Assembly: GCF_947489715.1 (NCBI RefSeq)
Contig: NZ_CANLER010000005.1
Location: 186,001 to 250,000 of the forward strand
From: an uncultured Roseovarius sp.
GTDB taxonomy: Bacteria; Pseudomonadota; Alphaproteobacteria; Rhodobacterales; Rhodobacteraceae
Length of the DNA stretch: 64,000 nt
Direction: 5' to 3'
Shown: one piece after another, positions 45,785-53,717 of the stretch
Layout of the letters: each line of letters starts with the position of its first letter
Position numbering within the stretch: the first letter of the stretch is position 1
The notes under the pieces: model-generated
What the model was told of the DNA's origin: nothing
The model's database searches: none
What the model saw: only the letters and a program-made list of their open reading frames with translations
Position numbers and translations under genes: made by a program

Positions 45785-46162
45785 CCGTCGTCATCTTTCC
45801 TGTCATTCGCAGCACATGCCGCCGCTTCAGCGGCTCTGTCCCCTGTCTGGATAACATAGGCACAGCCGATCGCATCGGGCAAAGCCCAAACCGTGTTGCA
45901 CGCCTGCGGATCAAAACGGCCCCGCCATCGTCCATCTTTTTCGTGAAAAGCCGGTTACCAGCGCATATCAAAATAGCCACCGACCAGCGAACGACCCTAC
46001 CTATCTGAAATAAATGGATAAATACCACGCTTGGCACATTCAATCCACCACATGCCGGTCAGATTAGCGAAACCATGCCCTGCTGCCCTGCCCCGGAAAC
46101 ACCGGGCAATACTGCCCCTTCTCGTGCCCGGTCAACAGACCGTGAGGATACCACTCAACCCG
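45785..46162. other. Intergenic region, 378 bp
   Basis: Lies between two minus-strand genes. Small hairpins are present (GCCGC-TTCA-GCGGC near 45822 and CCCGG-AAACA-CCGGG near 46100) but no T run. AT-rich DNA at 45990-46025 is a possible promoter for the DUF2235 gene. The open frames here have no start site or homology worth annotating. Confidence 0.5.
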
Positions 46163-47290
46163 TCAGAGTGCGGCGACCGTCACCGGCGCCCCCAGACCAT
46201 ACCCGTTGAACTGCGTGGTCAGCGACCGCGAATAGGCTCCCATACCGGCGAAAAGCACATAATCGCCCTCGGCCATCTCCTGCGGCAACAACAACGCATC
46301 CGGCAGCCGGTCAATGCTGTCACAGGTCGGGCCAAACACGATGCGCGCCTGCATCGCCCCCCCGCGCCAGACCCCTTCTTCGGTCAGCACGGTCACCCGG
46401 TCGGTGCATTCGATATCGCGCATCTCGAAAAGCCCGCCATAGATCCCGTCATTAAGGAAAACCGACCCGTCGCTTCGCAAGGCCTTGACCCGCGTGGCCA
46501 GCGTAAAGGCATCCGCCACCATTGCACGCCCGGGCTCACAGACCAGCGCCGGGGCGTCCTCGCCAAAAACCGCGTCCACCTCGGCGCGGATATGGTCGAA
46601 AATCGCTTCCAGGTCGGGCGCGGCCCCAATCCGGTGCGCGGCAAACCCACCGCCAACATTCAGCCGCGCTAGCGTCACACCTGCCGTACGCGCCACCTCG
46701 CCCACAACCTTGATATAGCTGGCCCAGGCGGTCGGATCGGCACATTGGGTTCCGGGATGAAAGGTCACCGACGGTGTAAAACCACGCGCCACAACGGCGC
46801 TTAACAGCTCAATCGCCTGATCCGGGCCAACGCCGAATTTCTCGCCGAAATCATAGGCCGCCCCCGCAACGGGCAAGGCCAAACGCACGGACATCTCCGC
46901 GCCAGCGGGCACGCCGGATAGCTTGTCCAGTTCCCGCGCGCAATCCACCGAATAAGAGGTCACGCCAAGCGCTACAGCCACGGCCACCTCCTCGGGGGAC
47001 CGGACAGGGTTGTGATAATGCAGGACCGCGTCAGGGCAGACGGCGCGCACCGCGTACATCTCGCGCGGGCTGGCCACATCAAAGGCGCGGATACCGGCAG
47101 CCACCAGATTGGTCAGCACCTCTTCACCGGCATTGGCCTTCACCGCGTAGGTGACCAATCCATCGAACCCCTGCTGAAACCGACGCGCCGTCGCCTGCAA
47201 AACCGCCGGACAGAAATACACCATCGCCGTATCGGGGCGATGCCGCAGGATATGCGCCCGGGGGTCGGGCCAGTTCGGAGTTTCACGCAT
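46163..47290 (-). CDS. Ornithine decarboxylase (fold-III PLP enzyme)
   Basis: A 375-residue group IV decarboxylase with the PLP lysine at position 51 in TYAVKANAGEE, the PLP-phosphate glycine loop RLNVGGGFAAH, EPGR in VCEPGRAMVA, and the substrate Cys-Asp of FGPTCDSIDR. This fits ornithine or lysine/ornithine decarboxylases, giving putrescine or cadaverine. Divergent from an Lrp-type regulator gene, with 108 bp between; the pair is a plausible regulator-target unit. Start MRETPNWPDPRAHIL. Neighbouring ODC of this group can be bifunctional for lysine. Confidence 0.88.
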   Translation of the reverse strand: MRETPNWPDPRAHILRHRPDTAMVYFCPAVLQATARRFQQGFDGLVTYAVKANAGEEVLTNLVAAGIRAFDVASPREMYAVRAVCPDAVLHYHNPVRSPEEVAVAVALGVTSYSVDCARELDKLSGVPAGAEMSVRLALPVAGAAYDFGEKFGVGPDQAIELLSAVVARGFTPSVTFHPGTQCADPTAWASYIKVVGEVARTAGVTLARLNVGGGFAAHRIGAAPDLEAIFDHIRAEVDAVFGEDAPALVCEPGRAMVADAFTLATRVKALRSDGSVFLNDGIYGGLFEMRDIECTDRVTVLTEEGVWRGGAMQARIVFGPTCDSIDRLPDALLLPQEMAEGDYVLFAGMGAYSRSLTTQFNGYGLGAPVTVAAL

Positions 47291-47357
47291 TGGTCTGCCT
47301 CAGATCGTCTTTTTTCCAGAATCCCGCAGTTACCTGTCGATTTCACGCGGCATTTAG

Positions 47358-47387
47358 CATATTATGTCTCCTTAAATAGTTAATATG
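47358..47387. promoter_or_regulatory. Inverted repeat in ODC/Lrp promoter region
   Basis: CATATTA (47358-47364) and TAATATG (47381-47387) form a perfect 7-bp inverted repeat with a 16-bp spacer, in the middle of the shared promoter region. A candidate site for the adjacent Lrp protein. Confidence 0.4.
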
Positions 47388-47398
47388 ACGAATGGTTA

Positions 47399-47836
47399 AT
47401 GCAAACTGACGAAACCGACCTAGCCCTGCTTGCCCTGCTGGGCGAAAATGCCCGCGCCCCTGTCGCCACTCTGGCGCGCAGGCTGGGGCTTGCGCGCACC
47501 ACCGTGCAGGCGCGCCTGGACCGGCTGGAAAGCTCCGGCACCATCCAGGGCTACAGCGTCCGACTTGGACAGGCCGCGCGCGCGCCGCTACACGCCACGG
47601 TACTGGTCAGCATCGAACCACGCAGCGCGCCCACCGTGCTCTCGCGCCTCAAATCCCTGCCCGAGGTGCGGCGCGTCCATACCACTTCCGGCCGGTTCGA
47701 CCTGATCGTCACGCTTGAGGCGACAACAACCGAATCCCTTGATGAAACGCTCGACCGGATCGGCGAGGCCAAGGGGGTACGAAGCTCCGAAAGCCTGATA
47801 CACCTCTCCACCAAGCTTGATCGCGGCGGGCACTGA
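47399..47836 (+). CDS. Lrp/AsnC-family regulator
   Basis: A 145-residue regulator with helix-turn-helix VATLARRLGLARTTVQARLD and a RAM domain (YTSGRFD-type strand HTTSGRFDLIVTLEA). It is divergent from the ornithine decarboxylase gene and probably controls it. It differs from the PutR paralogue at 36 kb by sequence and by its short N-terminus. Ligand may be an amino acid such as ornithine or lysine, but there is no direct evidence. Confidence 0.85.
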   Translation: MQTDETDLALLALLGENARAPVATLARRLGLARTTVQARLDRLESSGTIQGYSVRLGQAARAPLHATVLVSIEPRSAPTVLSRLKSLPEVRRVHTTSGRFDLIVTLEATTTESLDETLDRIGEAKGVRSSESLIHLSTKLDRGGH

Positions 47837-47897
47837 TCCCGCACGATCCTCACACGCCTCCCCTCAAAGAGACATGTCACATTCGACACGGGATCCC

Positions 47898-47958
47898 CCG
47901 AGGAGGAGGCCGAAGGCGGACGACGAGAGACCTTGCGTGCGCGCCAGCGCACTCAATC
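47898..47958 (-). repeat. 61-bp 3'-end repeat, copy 2 (after LysR)
   Basis: Second copy of the element at 42138-42198. On the minus strand it starts inside the last codons of the LysR gene (PSD-stop; metR has VSD-stop) with GTGCGC-TGGC-GCGCAC. The spacer before the second part is different (four changes in CCTTG versus TAAAG), the ends are alike. Confidence 0.8.
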
Positions 47959-48846
47959 AGATGGATTTTCGCGCCGGCACCAGTCCAGCAGCCAATCCCG
48001 AAAGGCCCGCGCCGGCGGGCGCAGCCCCGCCCGGTCGGGATAGACCAGGTGATAGGCCTCGCGCCCCTCCGCGGTCACCCCCGGCAAACAAGGCACCAAC
48101 CCTGCCTCGCGCATGGCCTTGTCGCTGGCCGGCGCGCGCGCCAAGGCCACCCCCACCCCTTCAGCGGCCAGCGCCATCGCCATGATCGTGCTGTCCGCAT
48201 ACAGATACCGCGCCCGGCCCGGCAAAAGACCAATCCTCTCAAAAACATACGGCCACCCCGCCCTGTGCGTTGCAACATCGATCAGGCGATGCTGCAACAG
48301 GTCCACCGGCGCCGTGATGACCTTGGCCACCTCGGGACGCGCGACCGGGAACAACCGCTCCCCCATCAGCCGGTCACTTTCCGCGCCATAGGCCTGCGGA
48401 TTGCCAAAAATAACCTGTAGATCGGTAAATCCGCGGGTGAATTCATAAGGCAGATTGCCGGTGGTCAGGCTCAGTGAAATATCCGGATGCGCGCCGGTAA
48501 AACCCTGATAGCCCCGCGCCAGAACCCCCTGCGCGAAAATCAGCACCGACTGCACGAAAAGCTGTTGCGCCCGCGCCGCGCCAAATAGCCCGTCCGTGGC
48601 ATTCTCCAGCGTCAACAGCGCCTGCTGTACCGAGGGCAGATACGACCGCCCCACCTCGGTCAGCGTCACCGCGTGGGCGTGACGCTCAAACAGGGGCGCG
48701 CCAAGACGTTCTTCCAAGGCGCGGATCTGCTGACTGACCGCCGCCGCCGACATGTTCAGTTGAGCCGCCGCGCGGGCAAAGCTCTCGCAGCGCGCCGCCG
48801 CCTCGAAAACGCGCAACCAGTTAAGGGAAGGAACCGACACTGCCAT
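47953..48846 (-). CDS. LysR-family regulator (GcvA-like), divergent from the PhyH gene
   Basis: A 297-residue LysR regulator with the winged helix FARAAAQLNMSAAAVSQQIR and a substrate-binding domain starting near residue 90. The N-terminus SLNWLRVFEAAARCESFARA is like GcvA/AmpR-type members. It is divergent from the PhyH-HD pair, with 110 bp between, and an 8-bp palindrome with the LysR-type T-N11-A layout lies next to its start. It therefore probably controls that pair. The effector cannot be predicted. Confidence 0.85.
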   Translation of the reverse strand: MAVSVPSLNWLRVFEAAARCESFARAAAQLNMSAAAVSQQIRALEERLGAPLFERHAHAVTLTEVGRSYLPSVQQALLTLENATDGLFGAARAQQLFVQSVLIFAQGVLARGYQGFTGAHPDISLSLTTGNLPYEFTRGFTDLQVIFGNPQAYGAESDRLMGERLFPVARPEVAKVITAPVDLLQHRLIDVATHRAGWPYVFERIGLLPGRARYLYADSTIMAMALAAEGVGVALARAPASDKAMREAGLVPCLPGVTAEGREAYHLVYPDRAGLRPPARAFRDWLLDWCRRENPSD

Positions 48847-48853
48847 GTCACTC

Positions 48854-48874
48854 AGGCTAAGCTGAACTTAGCCT
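48854..48874. promoter_or_regulatory. LysR-type operator upstream of the PhyH-HD pair
   Basis: AGGCTAAG-CTGAA-CTTAGCCT is a perfect 8-bp inverted repeat that begins 8 bp before the LysR start. A half-site CTAAGCT recurs at 48916-48922, nearer to the PhyH gene, which would suit the activation site of a LysR regulator. Confidence 0.65.
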
Positions 48875-48956
48875 CAGCGTCCAGCACTATCGTTCTGAGC
48901 GTGCAGCCCCCTGCCCTAAGCTGGCCCGGATCAAACGCGATACAGGATTCTCACCC

Positions 48957-49853
48957 ATGCCGACCCCGCTGCCGCTCGATAACGGTCACCTGACCACCGA
49001 ACAGACCGCGCAATACTGGCGCGACGGATACCTCTTTCCCCTCGATGTTTTCACGCCCGAGGAGGCCGCAGGATATCGCGCCGAGCTGCAAGAGATCGAA
49101 CAGGACTGGCGCACCGCCGACCTGCCGCAGCCGATCAACACCTACAAACGCGTCAATGCGCATTGCATCCTGCCGCTGGCTGCCCGGCTGGCACAGGACA
49201 AGCGCGTGCTCGATGCGGTTCAGGGCATCCTTGGCCCCGACCTGATGATCTGGTCGGCTGAATTTTTCATCAAGGAACCCAATACGACCCAGATCGTCGG
49301 CATGCACCAGGATCTGACCTATTGGGGCCTCGGTGAAACCTCGGATCAGGTCACCGCCTGGATCGCGCTTTCCCCCGCCACCATCGCCAGCGGCTGCATG
49401 GATTTCGTCGCCGGATCGCACAAGAACCCGATCATGCCCCATACCGACACGTTTTCGGAAACCAACCTGCTCAGCCGCGGCCAGGAGATCGCCGTCGACG
49501 TGGCCGATGACGACAAAACCCATATCGAGCTTCAGCCCGGCCAGATGTCGCTGCATCACGGGCTGACCTTTCACGGCTCGGGGCCAAACACCTCCGATGA
49601 CCGGCGCATCGGCTTCGCCATCCGATACCTCAACCCCAATGCCCGACAAGAGGTGGCCGATCGCGATTATGCGATGATGGCGCGCGGCGTCGATTTCAGT
49701 GGCAATTTCATCCACTACATGCCGCCCACGGCCGATTTCAGCCCGGAATCGCTCCGGCTCTACGAAAAAATCCGCGCGGATCAGGCCAAAGCCCTTGCGC
49801 AAGGGGCCTCTGACAATGTTTCACTCTATAGCAAGAACGCTGCTGCATCGTAG
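48957..49853 (+). CDS. Phytanoyl-CoA dioxygenase (PhyH) family enzyme, PhnY/TmpA-like
   Basis: An Fe(II)/2-oxoglutarate oxygenase of 298 residues. The facial triad is His117 and Asp119 in VGMHQDLTYWG and His206 in LTFHGSGPNTSDDRR; Arg216/217 in DDRRIGF is the 2-oxoglutarate ligand. The domain fits the PhyH branch that also contains the phosphonate hydroxylases PhnY/PhnY* and TmpA. It is followed after 15 bp by the HD-domain gene, as in phnY-phnZ and tmpA-tmpB. No phosphonate transporter is in the window, so the substrate is open. It is divergent from a LysR regulator. Confidence 0.85.
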   Translation: MPTPLPLDNGHLTTEQTAQYWRDGYLFPLDVFTPEEAAGYRAELQEIEQDWRTADLPQPINTYKRVNAHCILPLAARLAQDKRVLDAVQGILGPDLMIWSAEFFIKEPNTTQIVGMHQDLTYWGLGETSDQVTAWIALSPATIASGCMDFVAGSHKNPIMPHTDTFSETNLLSRGQEIAVDVADDDKTHIELQPGQMSLHHGLTFHGSGPNTSDDRRIGFAIRYLNPNARQEVADRDYAMMARGVDFSGNFIHYMPPTADFSPESLRLYEKIRADQAKALAQGASDNVSLYSKNAAAS

Positions 49854-49868
49854 GAAAGGATGCCCACC

Positions 49869-50489
49869 ATGGAACGTGTGAATTTCACCCAGATGAAAGA
49901 TGGCACCAAGGAAGAGTATGAATTCCTGACCGCGCATGAAATTGACCACACCAAACACACCGCACAGCGACTGCTGAAGGCGCTTGTCGATCTGGATGAA
50001 AGCCTTTCGGGTTACCAGATCACCCGTCTGGGCCATTCGGTGCAATCAGCCACCCGGGCGTGGCGCGACGGGGCGGATACCGACTGGGTCGTCTCGGCGC
50101 TTCTGCATGATATCGGCGATATCTACGCGCCCTATAATCACGACGAATACGCCGCCACGATCCTCAAGCCCTTCGTGCGCGAACAATGCGCCTGGTGCGT
50201 GCAGACCCATGGCGATTTCCAGATGCTCTACTACGGCCACCACCTGGAAGGCGCCGATCAGAACAAACGTGACCGCCACAAGGGGCACACCTATTTCGAC
50301 GATTGCGCCGAGTTCTGCGAACGCTGGGATCAGGCCAGCTTTGATCCGTCCTATGATGACCTGCCGCTCGAATTCTTCGCGCCCATGGTCGAGGAGGTCT
50401 TTGCACGCCAACCCTATGACGCCGCAGTGATCCGCGCCGGTGAACGCGAACCGCTGACAAACGCCGGGGTCGCCGCGCAGCGCCAGTAA
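49869..50489 (+). CDS. HD-domain putative diiron oxygenase (PhnZ/TmpB/MIOX-like)
   Basis: A 206-residue HD-domain protein. Numbering from the upstream ATG at 49860, candidate metal ligands in the HD-oxygenase order are His59 (RLGHSVQSA), His83-Asp84 (LLHDIGD), His94 (YNHDEYA), His117 (VQTHGDF) and Asp162 (SFDPSYDDLP). The His59-to-His83 step of 24 is that of PhnZ (His34, His58). All six ligands for a two-iron site are thus present, in contrast to nucleotidase HD proteins with a mononuclear site. A PhnZ-like role acting on the product of the PhyH enzyme is inferred. The ATG at 49869 fits better with the AAAGGA site. Confidence 0.78.
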   Translation: MERVNFTQMKDGTKEEYEFLTAHEIDHTKHTAQRLLKALVDLDESLSGYQITRLGHSVQSATRAWRDGADTDWVVSALLHDIGDIYAPYNHDEYAATILKPFVREQCAWCVQTHGDFQMLYYGHHLEGADQNKRDRHKGHTYFDDCAEFCERWDQASFDPSYDDLPLEFFAPMVEEVFARQPYDAAVIRAGEREPLTNAGVAAQRQ

Positions 50490-50575
50490 CCGGCACAGCG
50501 GTTCCCCGGCGCGGGCACCAATGTCCCCGCCGGGCGTCATATCCCGGCGCCGCGGACGACGCTGTCGTTACCGGT

Positions 50576-51352
50576 TCAAAGTTTCTTCGCGCTCACCACG
50601 AAATGGGTAACGGAAAAGAAGAAACTGCCTTCTGCGGCCAGGGATCTTTGTTCCGCCGCCCAGTCGCCAGCCTCTTGCTGAGATATGTATCCGTTGGACA
50701 CGGCATAGTTCTCCATCAAGATCATCATCATGTTCGCCAGGCCATCAGGCTTCAGCTGATGGTCGCAGATGGTGATGGGATGAACCGCCTCAACACCAAA
50801 TCCGGCTTTCCTGAGGATTGGTGGCAAAAGCGCCGGAACGCGGCGTTCAACAAAGTGATTGTCCCAGGCCGCCAGCATACGTGCCATCCGCTCGGGCGCA
50901 TTGCTGAACCAGACCAGACTGTCAAAGTGAATGTCGCCAACCACCAGCTTTCCATCTGGTTTGAGGGCGCGGCGCACTTCATCCACCGCTCCGGGAATAT
51001 CACTCAGGTATTCAAACACCTGCACGGAAGCCGCCTTGTCGATAGAGGCATCCGCCACCGGCAAATGGCGAGTTGAGCCGTCGATGATATCTACCCAGTC
51101 AAAGTCGCGACAGCGCCTTATTGCCGATTGCCTCATGTCACCGCTGGGGTCGACACCGATTACCCGCCCGTCCGGGCCCACTGCCCTTGCCAACTCGGCG
51201 GTCAGCAATCCATTTCCGCTGCCAATGTCCAAAATGGTTTCGCCGGGGCCCGGTTTCAGAGCATCAAACGAAGCCTGTCGTCTTCGTGTGACATCCGCAC
51301 CTTGATAGACAGTATCCAAAAGATGCGTCGTCTGGGCATCAAACTCCAACAT
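50576..51352 (-). CDS. Class I SAM-dependent methyltransferase
   Basis: A 258-residue methyltransferase: motif I ILDIGSGNGLLTAELARAVG for SAM binding, the acidic residue in RVIGVDPSGDM, motif II-like VDIIDGSTRHLPV and PDGKLVVGDI. It resembles UbiE/arsenite-type family members that act on small molecules. Substrate unknown. It is convergent with the HD gene; the 86-bp gap has GC-rich hairpin material but no T run. The C-terminal part (YISQQEAGDWAAEQRSLAAE) is typical of the family. Confidence 0.83.
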   Translation of the reverse strand: MLEFDAQTTHLLDTVYQGADVTRRRQASFDALKPGPGETILDIGSGNGLLTAELARAVGPDGRVIGVDPSGDMRQSAIRRCRDFDWVDIIDGSTRHLPVADASIDKAASVQVFEYLSDIPGAVDEVRRALKPDGKLVVGDIHFDSLVWFSNAPERMARMLAAWDNHFVERRVPALLPPILRKAGFGVEAVHPITICDHQLKPDGLANMMMILMENYAVSNGYISQQEAGDWAAEQRSLAAEGSFFFSVTHFVVSAKKL

Positions 51353-51496
51353 GGACGACCTCGTTCAAACATCCTAAGCGTCATCAACCGGTCTTAGCAC
51401 ACCCTCCAAAGCATGTCTGCTTTGGGTTCGGAGCGTTCATTGTGCGCTATGCGGTTAAAGTGGACTTCAATAGTTTCGACGTTCGATGCAGTTACT

Positions 51497-51952
51497 TTAG
51501 CTCATAAGCTTAGATTTTTGGCACTCCATTCCGGGAAACTCGGCATGTCCGAGGGACTGCCAAAACGCAAGATTTTCGCCAACGACATTTTTTATGTTGG
51601 TCTGCATGAGCGAAAAGCACTTTTCCAAGAACGCGTCGTCATAAATTCCGTCTTTGCCGTATACATGCGCCACAAATTCGTGCGCTGGTAAGCGTACATC
51701 CTTTTCTTCCGATGTCGTCAAAAACTGGAAGGGAGTGTCACCCAACCAGGTTGTGCGGATGAGCTCACGGTCGGTACACCAAATTTCATCGTTCGTCGCA
51801 AAATCTATTTTTTGCCCCGAGAACTCCCATGAAACACTGCATTCGATGGACAGTTCCGCATAAACGTCGCGGTCTGAATAAACCCAAAGAGCGGGTAACA
51901 ATATAATCAGGTAGATGAGGAAAGAATTGACTGACTTCCGGAGGGTGCTCAC
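51497..51952 (-). CDS. Orphan membrane-anchored or secreted protein in low-GC islet
   Basis: A 151-residue reading frame with an N-terminal hydrophobic segment (VNSFLIYLIILLPALWVYSD) that can be a signal anchor, followed by an extracytoplasmic part with three or four Cys (SIECSVSWEF, EIWCTDREL, FLEKCFSLMQ, GMECQKSK). Codon use is richer in A/T-ending codons than in neighbouring genes. I recognise no domain. It is probably horizontally acquired, together with the next gene. The frame is intact. Confidence 0.55.
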   Translation of the reverse strand: MSTLRKSVNSFLIYLIILLPALWVYSDRDVYAELSIECSVSWEFSGQKIDFATNDEIWCTDRELIRTTWLGDTPFQFLTTSEEKDVRLPAHEFVAHVYGKDGIYDDAFLEKCFSLMQTNIKNVVGENLAFWQSLGHAEFPGMECQKSKLMS

Positions 51953-52042
51953 AGATAAATCCTGACCAACAAAAAAAGACGCCTGATATCTACTTCTGGA
52001 AAAACCGTAAGCAGATTGCCTGAAACTTCAAATGCCCGCAAT

Positions 52043-52565
52043 GGGCTCATAGCGGACTTAGTTACCGCTGTATTGTTGCGATTACTTTCAATTTGGAGGG
52101 TTACTGATGCGGTCGCTCAGTCCTCTTTGCTTAGGCATCTCGCTGCAATCCAACCAAGGTTTGGTGTTTCGCCACAGTGAACCCCCACAGTGATGGGCTC
52201 CATGATTTTAGGGCAGTTTAACAGCTTGAAAGTTACATATCTTGTCGAGAGGTGCTCAAATGTCATCGCGGGACCGTTCACTTCTACTTCCCTGATTCTA
52301 CTAATTAAATCTTGCTCGGAGATACCTAAAGTTGACCAATGGTGCTTACCAGTGTGATGCACCCATCCGCCAATTTCTAAGGTCGCTTCGGTGATTGAAC
52401 TTGAGATTGAACCATTCCGAAAGCAGCTTGCCCTTCCTGACAATGGAATTGATACAATCGCACCTATTGCGAGAACCGTGAGGATGAAAACAATGATACT
52501 GATACGCTTCATTTGAAATGATGTAGCAATCTCAAGCATGAACTAGAAGGGCTCAAAGCGGTCTT
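52043..52565 (+). repeat. 17-bp direct repeats flanking an orphan gene
   Basis: GGGCTCAWAGCGGWCTT occurs at 52043-52059 and 52549-52565, the two copies differing at two positions and bracketing the gene at 52117-52512. A weaker relative (GGGTTCGGAGCGTTC) lies at about 51424. They may mark the borders of inserted pieces. Confidence 0.55.
52117..52512 (-). CDS. Orphan secreted protein in low-GC islet
   Basis: A 131-residue reading frame with a signal-like N-terminus (ISIIVFILTVLAIGAIVSIP) and a mature region rich in Ser, Thr and His with Cys pairs (ASCFRNG, LLNCPKIM, GVHCGETPN, AARCLSKED). The start at 52512 (MKRISIIVF) is favoured because the hydrophobic stretch follows directly. No recognisable domain. 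Atypical codon use, as in the gene at 51.5-51.9 kb; the two share the islet and may have arrived as cassettes. The flanking direct repeats lie just outside. Confidence 0.55.
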   Translation of the reverse strand: MKRISIIVFILTVLAIGAIVSIPLSGRASCFRNGSISSSITEATLEIGGWVHHTGKHHWSTLGISEQDLISRIREVEVNGPAMTFEHLSTRYVTFKLLNCPKIMEPITVGVHCGETPNLGWIAARCLSKED

Positions 52566-52778
52566 CCGGTGCTTTCAAGCCGGTTGCCAATCAGTTTTTG
52601 GTGATTGGATGGATACGGTGTTCTTGTATTTGCCCCTTACCCCAGCCCCGGCCATCAAACCGCAGGCACCGGCGTGCAGCGATTGCCAAAGGCGCGCCAT
52701 TGGATCTGGTGGTCTTGGACGCTGGCGATGCTGCACCGCTCTTGCCGTTCATTCGACCCGGCACCACCGGAGAGCAGG

Positions 52779-53621
52779 TTAGTCGATATATTCATCCGCG
52801 CGCTGTCCGGCGCGCTCATGGTGGATCGGCAGAGTCCGCCCATATAGCTGCTTGGTACGTTCCGGCGCGCCCACCATGTCCGGTTCCTCCACATAGGAAA
52901 AGATCGCCACGTAGCGTGGGCGCTCGCCCGTCAGCGGTGCCACCCGGTGCAGCGAATAGCGCCCGCGAAACAGCTGTAAATCGCCCGGTTCCAAATTTAG
53001 CACCGTCACCCGGTCCGACGTTCCGTTCAGCACCCGGGCCACTTCGTCGAAATTCTCATCCCCCTCGCGGATACCGGCGGCGTATTCAAACGCCCCCCCG
53101 CCCTCGGCATTCTGGATGGCCAGCGTCACCGTGAAATTGTTGGTATCAAAATGCCAGGGAAAGCCCGGCCCCGTCTCGGCCATGTTCACGATCACATCGG
53201 CCAGCGGATCGGCATAGCGATAGAACTTTTCTTCCTCCAGACAATCGCGGATGAAATCATCGAACCCGTCGAAATCATGCACGGCGCGCAACGGGCCATC
53301 GCGGGTGAAATTATCCGCCGGGATGAACGCGTTCGACCGGTCATAGAATTGCCGGCGCGGATCGTCTTCGGGCAGGCCCGGGTCGTCCTGGGTGAAATAG
53401 GGATTGGTCCGGCTGAAGGATTTGTGCCCCTGATCCGCGACCCCCTCGGCCTCGGCCGTCAGCGCCGCGATGCCCTCTGGCGTCAGGAACCCCTTGACCA
53501 CCGCGCAACCGTCGCGCGCCAGATCGGCGCGCACCTGTGCCAGCACCGCCGCGCGTTCTGCGCCGTCGCGGTGGATCGGATAGCGTTCAAGATCAATCAG
53601 TCGATTTGCGTCTGAAACCAT
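52779..53621 (-). CDS. BesD/HalD-like non-heme iron enzyme (probable hydroxylase)
   Basis: A 280-residue 2-oxoglutarate/Fe(II) protein. The facial triad is His157 and Asp159 in FPWHFDTNNFTVTLAIQ, and His225 in YSLHRVAPLTGERPRYV, with Arg236 as 2-oxoglutarate ligand. The phrase GGGAFEYAAGIREGDENFDE and the order match the BesD/HalD halogenase family, in which halogenases carry Gly or Ala at the Asp position; the Asp here argues for a hydroxylase. A free amino acid is the expected substrate. Start MVSDANRLIDLERYPIHRDG at 53621. It follows rnj, separated by the GTAC element. Confidence 0.75.
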   Translation of the reverse strand: MVSDANRLIDLERYPIHRDGAERAAVLAQVRADLARDGCAVVKGFLTPEGIAALTAEAEGVADQGHKSFSRTNPYFTQDDPGLPEDDPRRQFYDRSNAFIPADNFTRDGPLRAVHDFDGFDDFIRDCLEEEKFYRYADPLADVIVNMAETGPGFPWHFDTNNFTVTLAIQNAEGGGAFEYAAGIREGDENFDEVARVLNGTSDRVTVLNLEPGDLQLFRGRYSLHRVAPLTGERPRYVAIFSYVEEPDMVGAPERTKQLYGRTLPIHHERAGQRADEYID

Positions 53622-53717
53622 CGGGGGCACCTTCTTCAGATGCCCCCATGAAACGGTCCCGACCGGTCCCTCGTCTGCGTCAATTTCGACATTTTCAACG
53701 TCGCAAATCGCCAAAAA

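Noticed and set aside
45750..46043. 97-codon minus-strand frame upstream of the DUF2235 gene
   Set aside because: Overlaps the start of the DUF2235 gene, has no start-site support and an amino-acid composition typical of a chance frame.
52605..52847. 80-codon plus-strand frame before the BesD-like gene
   Set aside because: No ribosome binding site, no homology, and its end overlaps the 3' end of the dioxygenase gene; may be a decayed fragment but cannot be supported.
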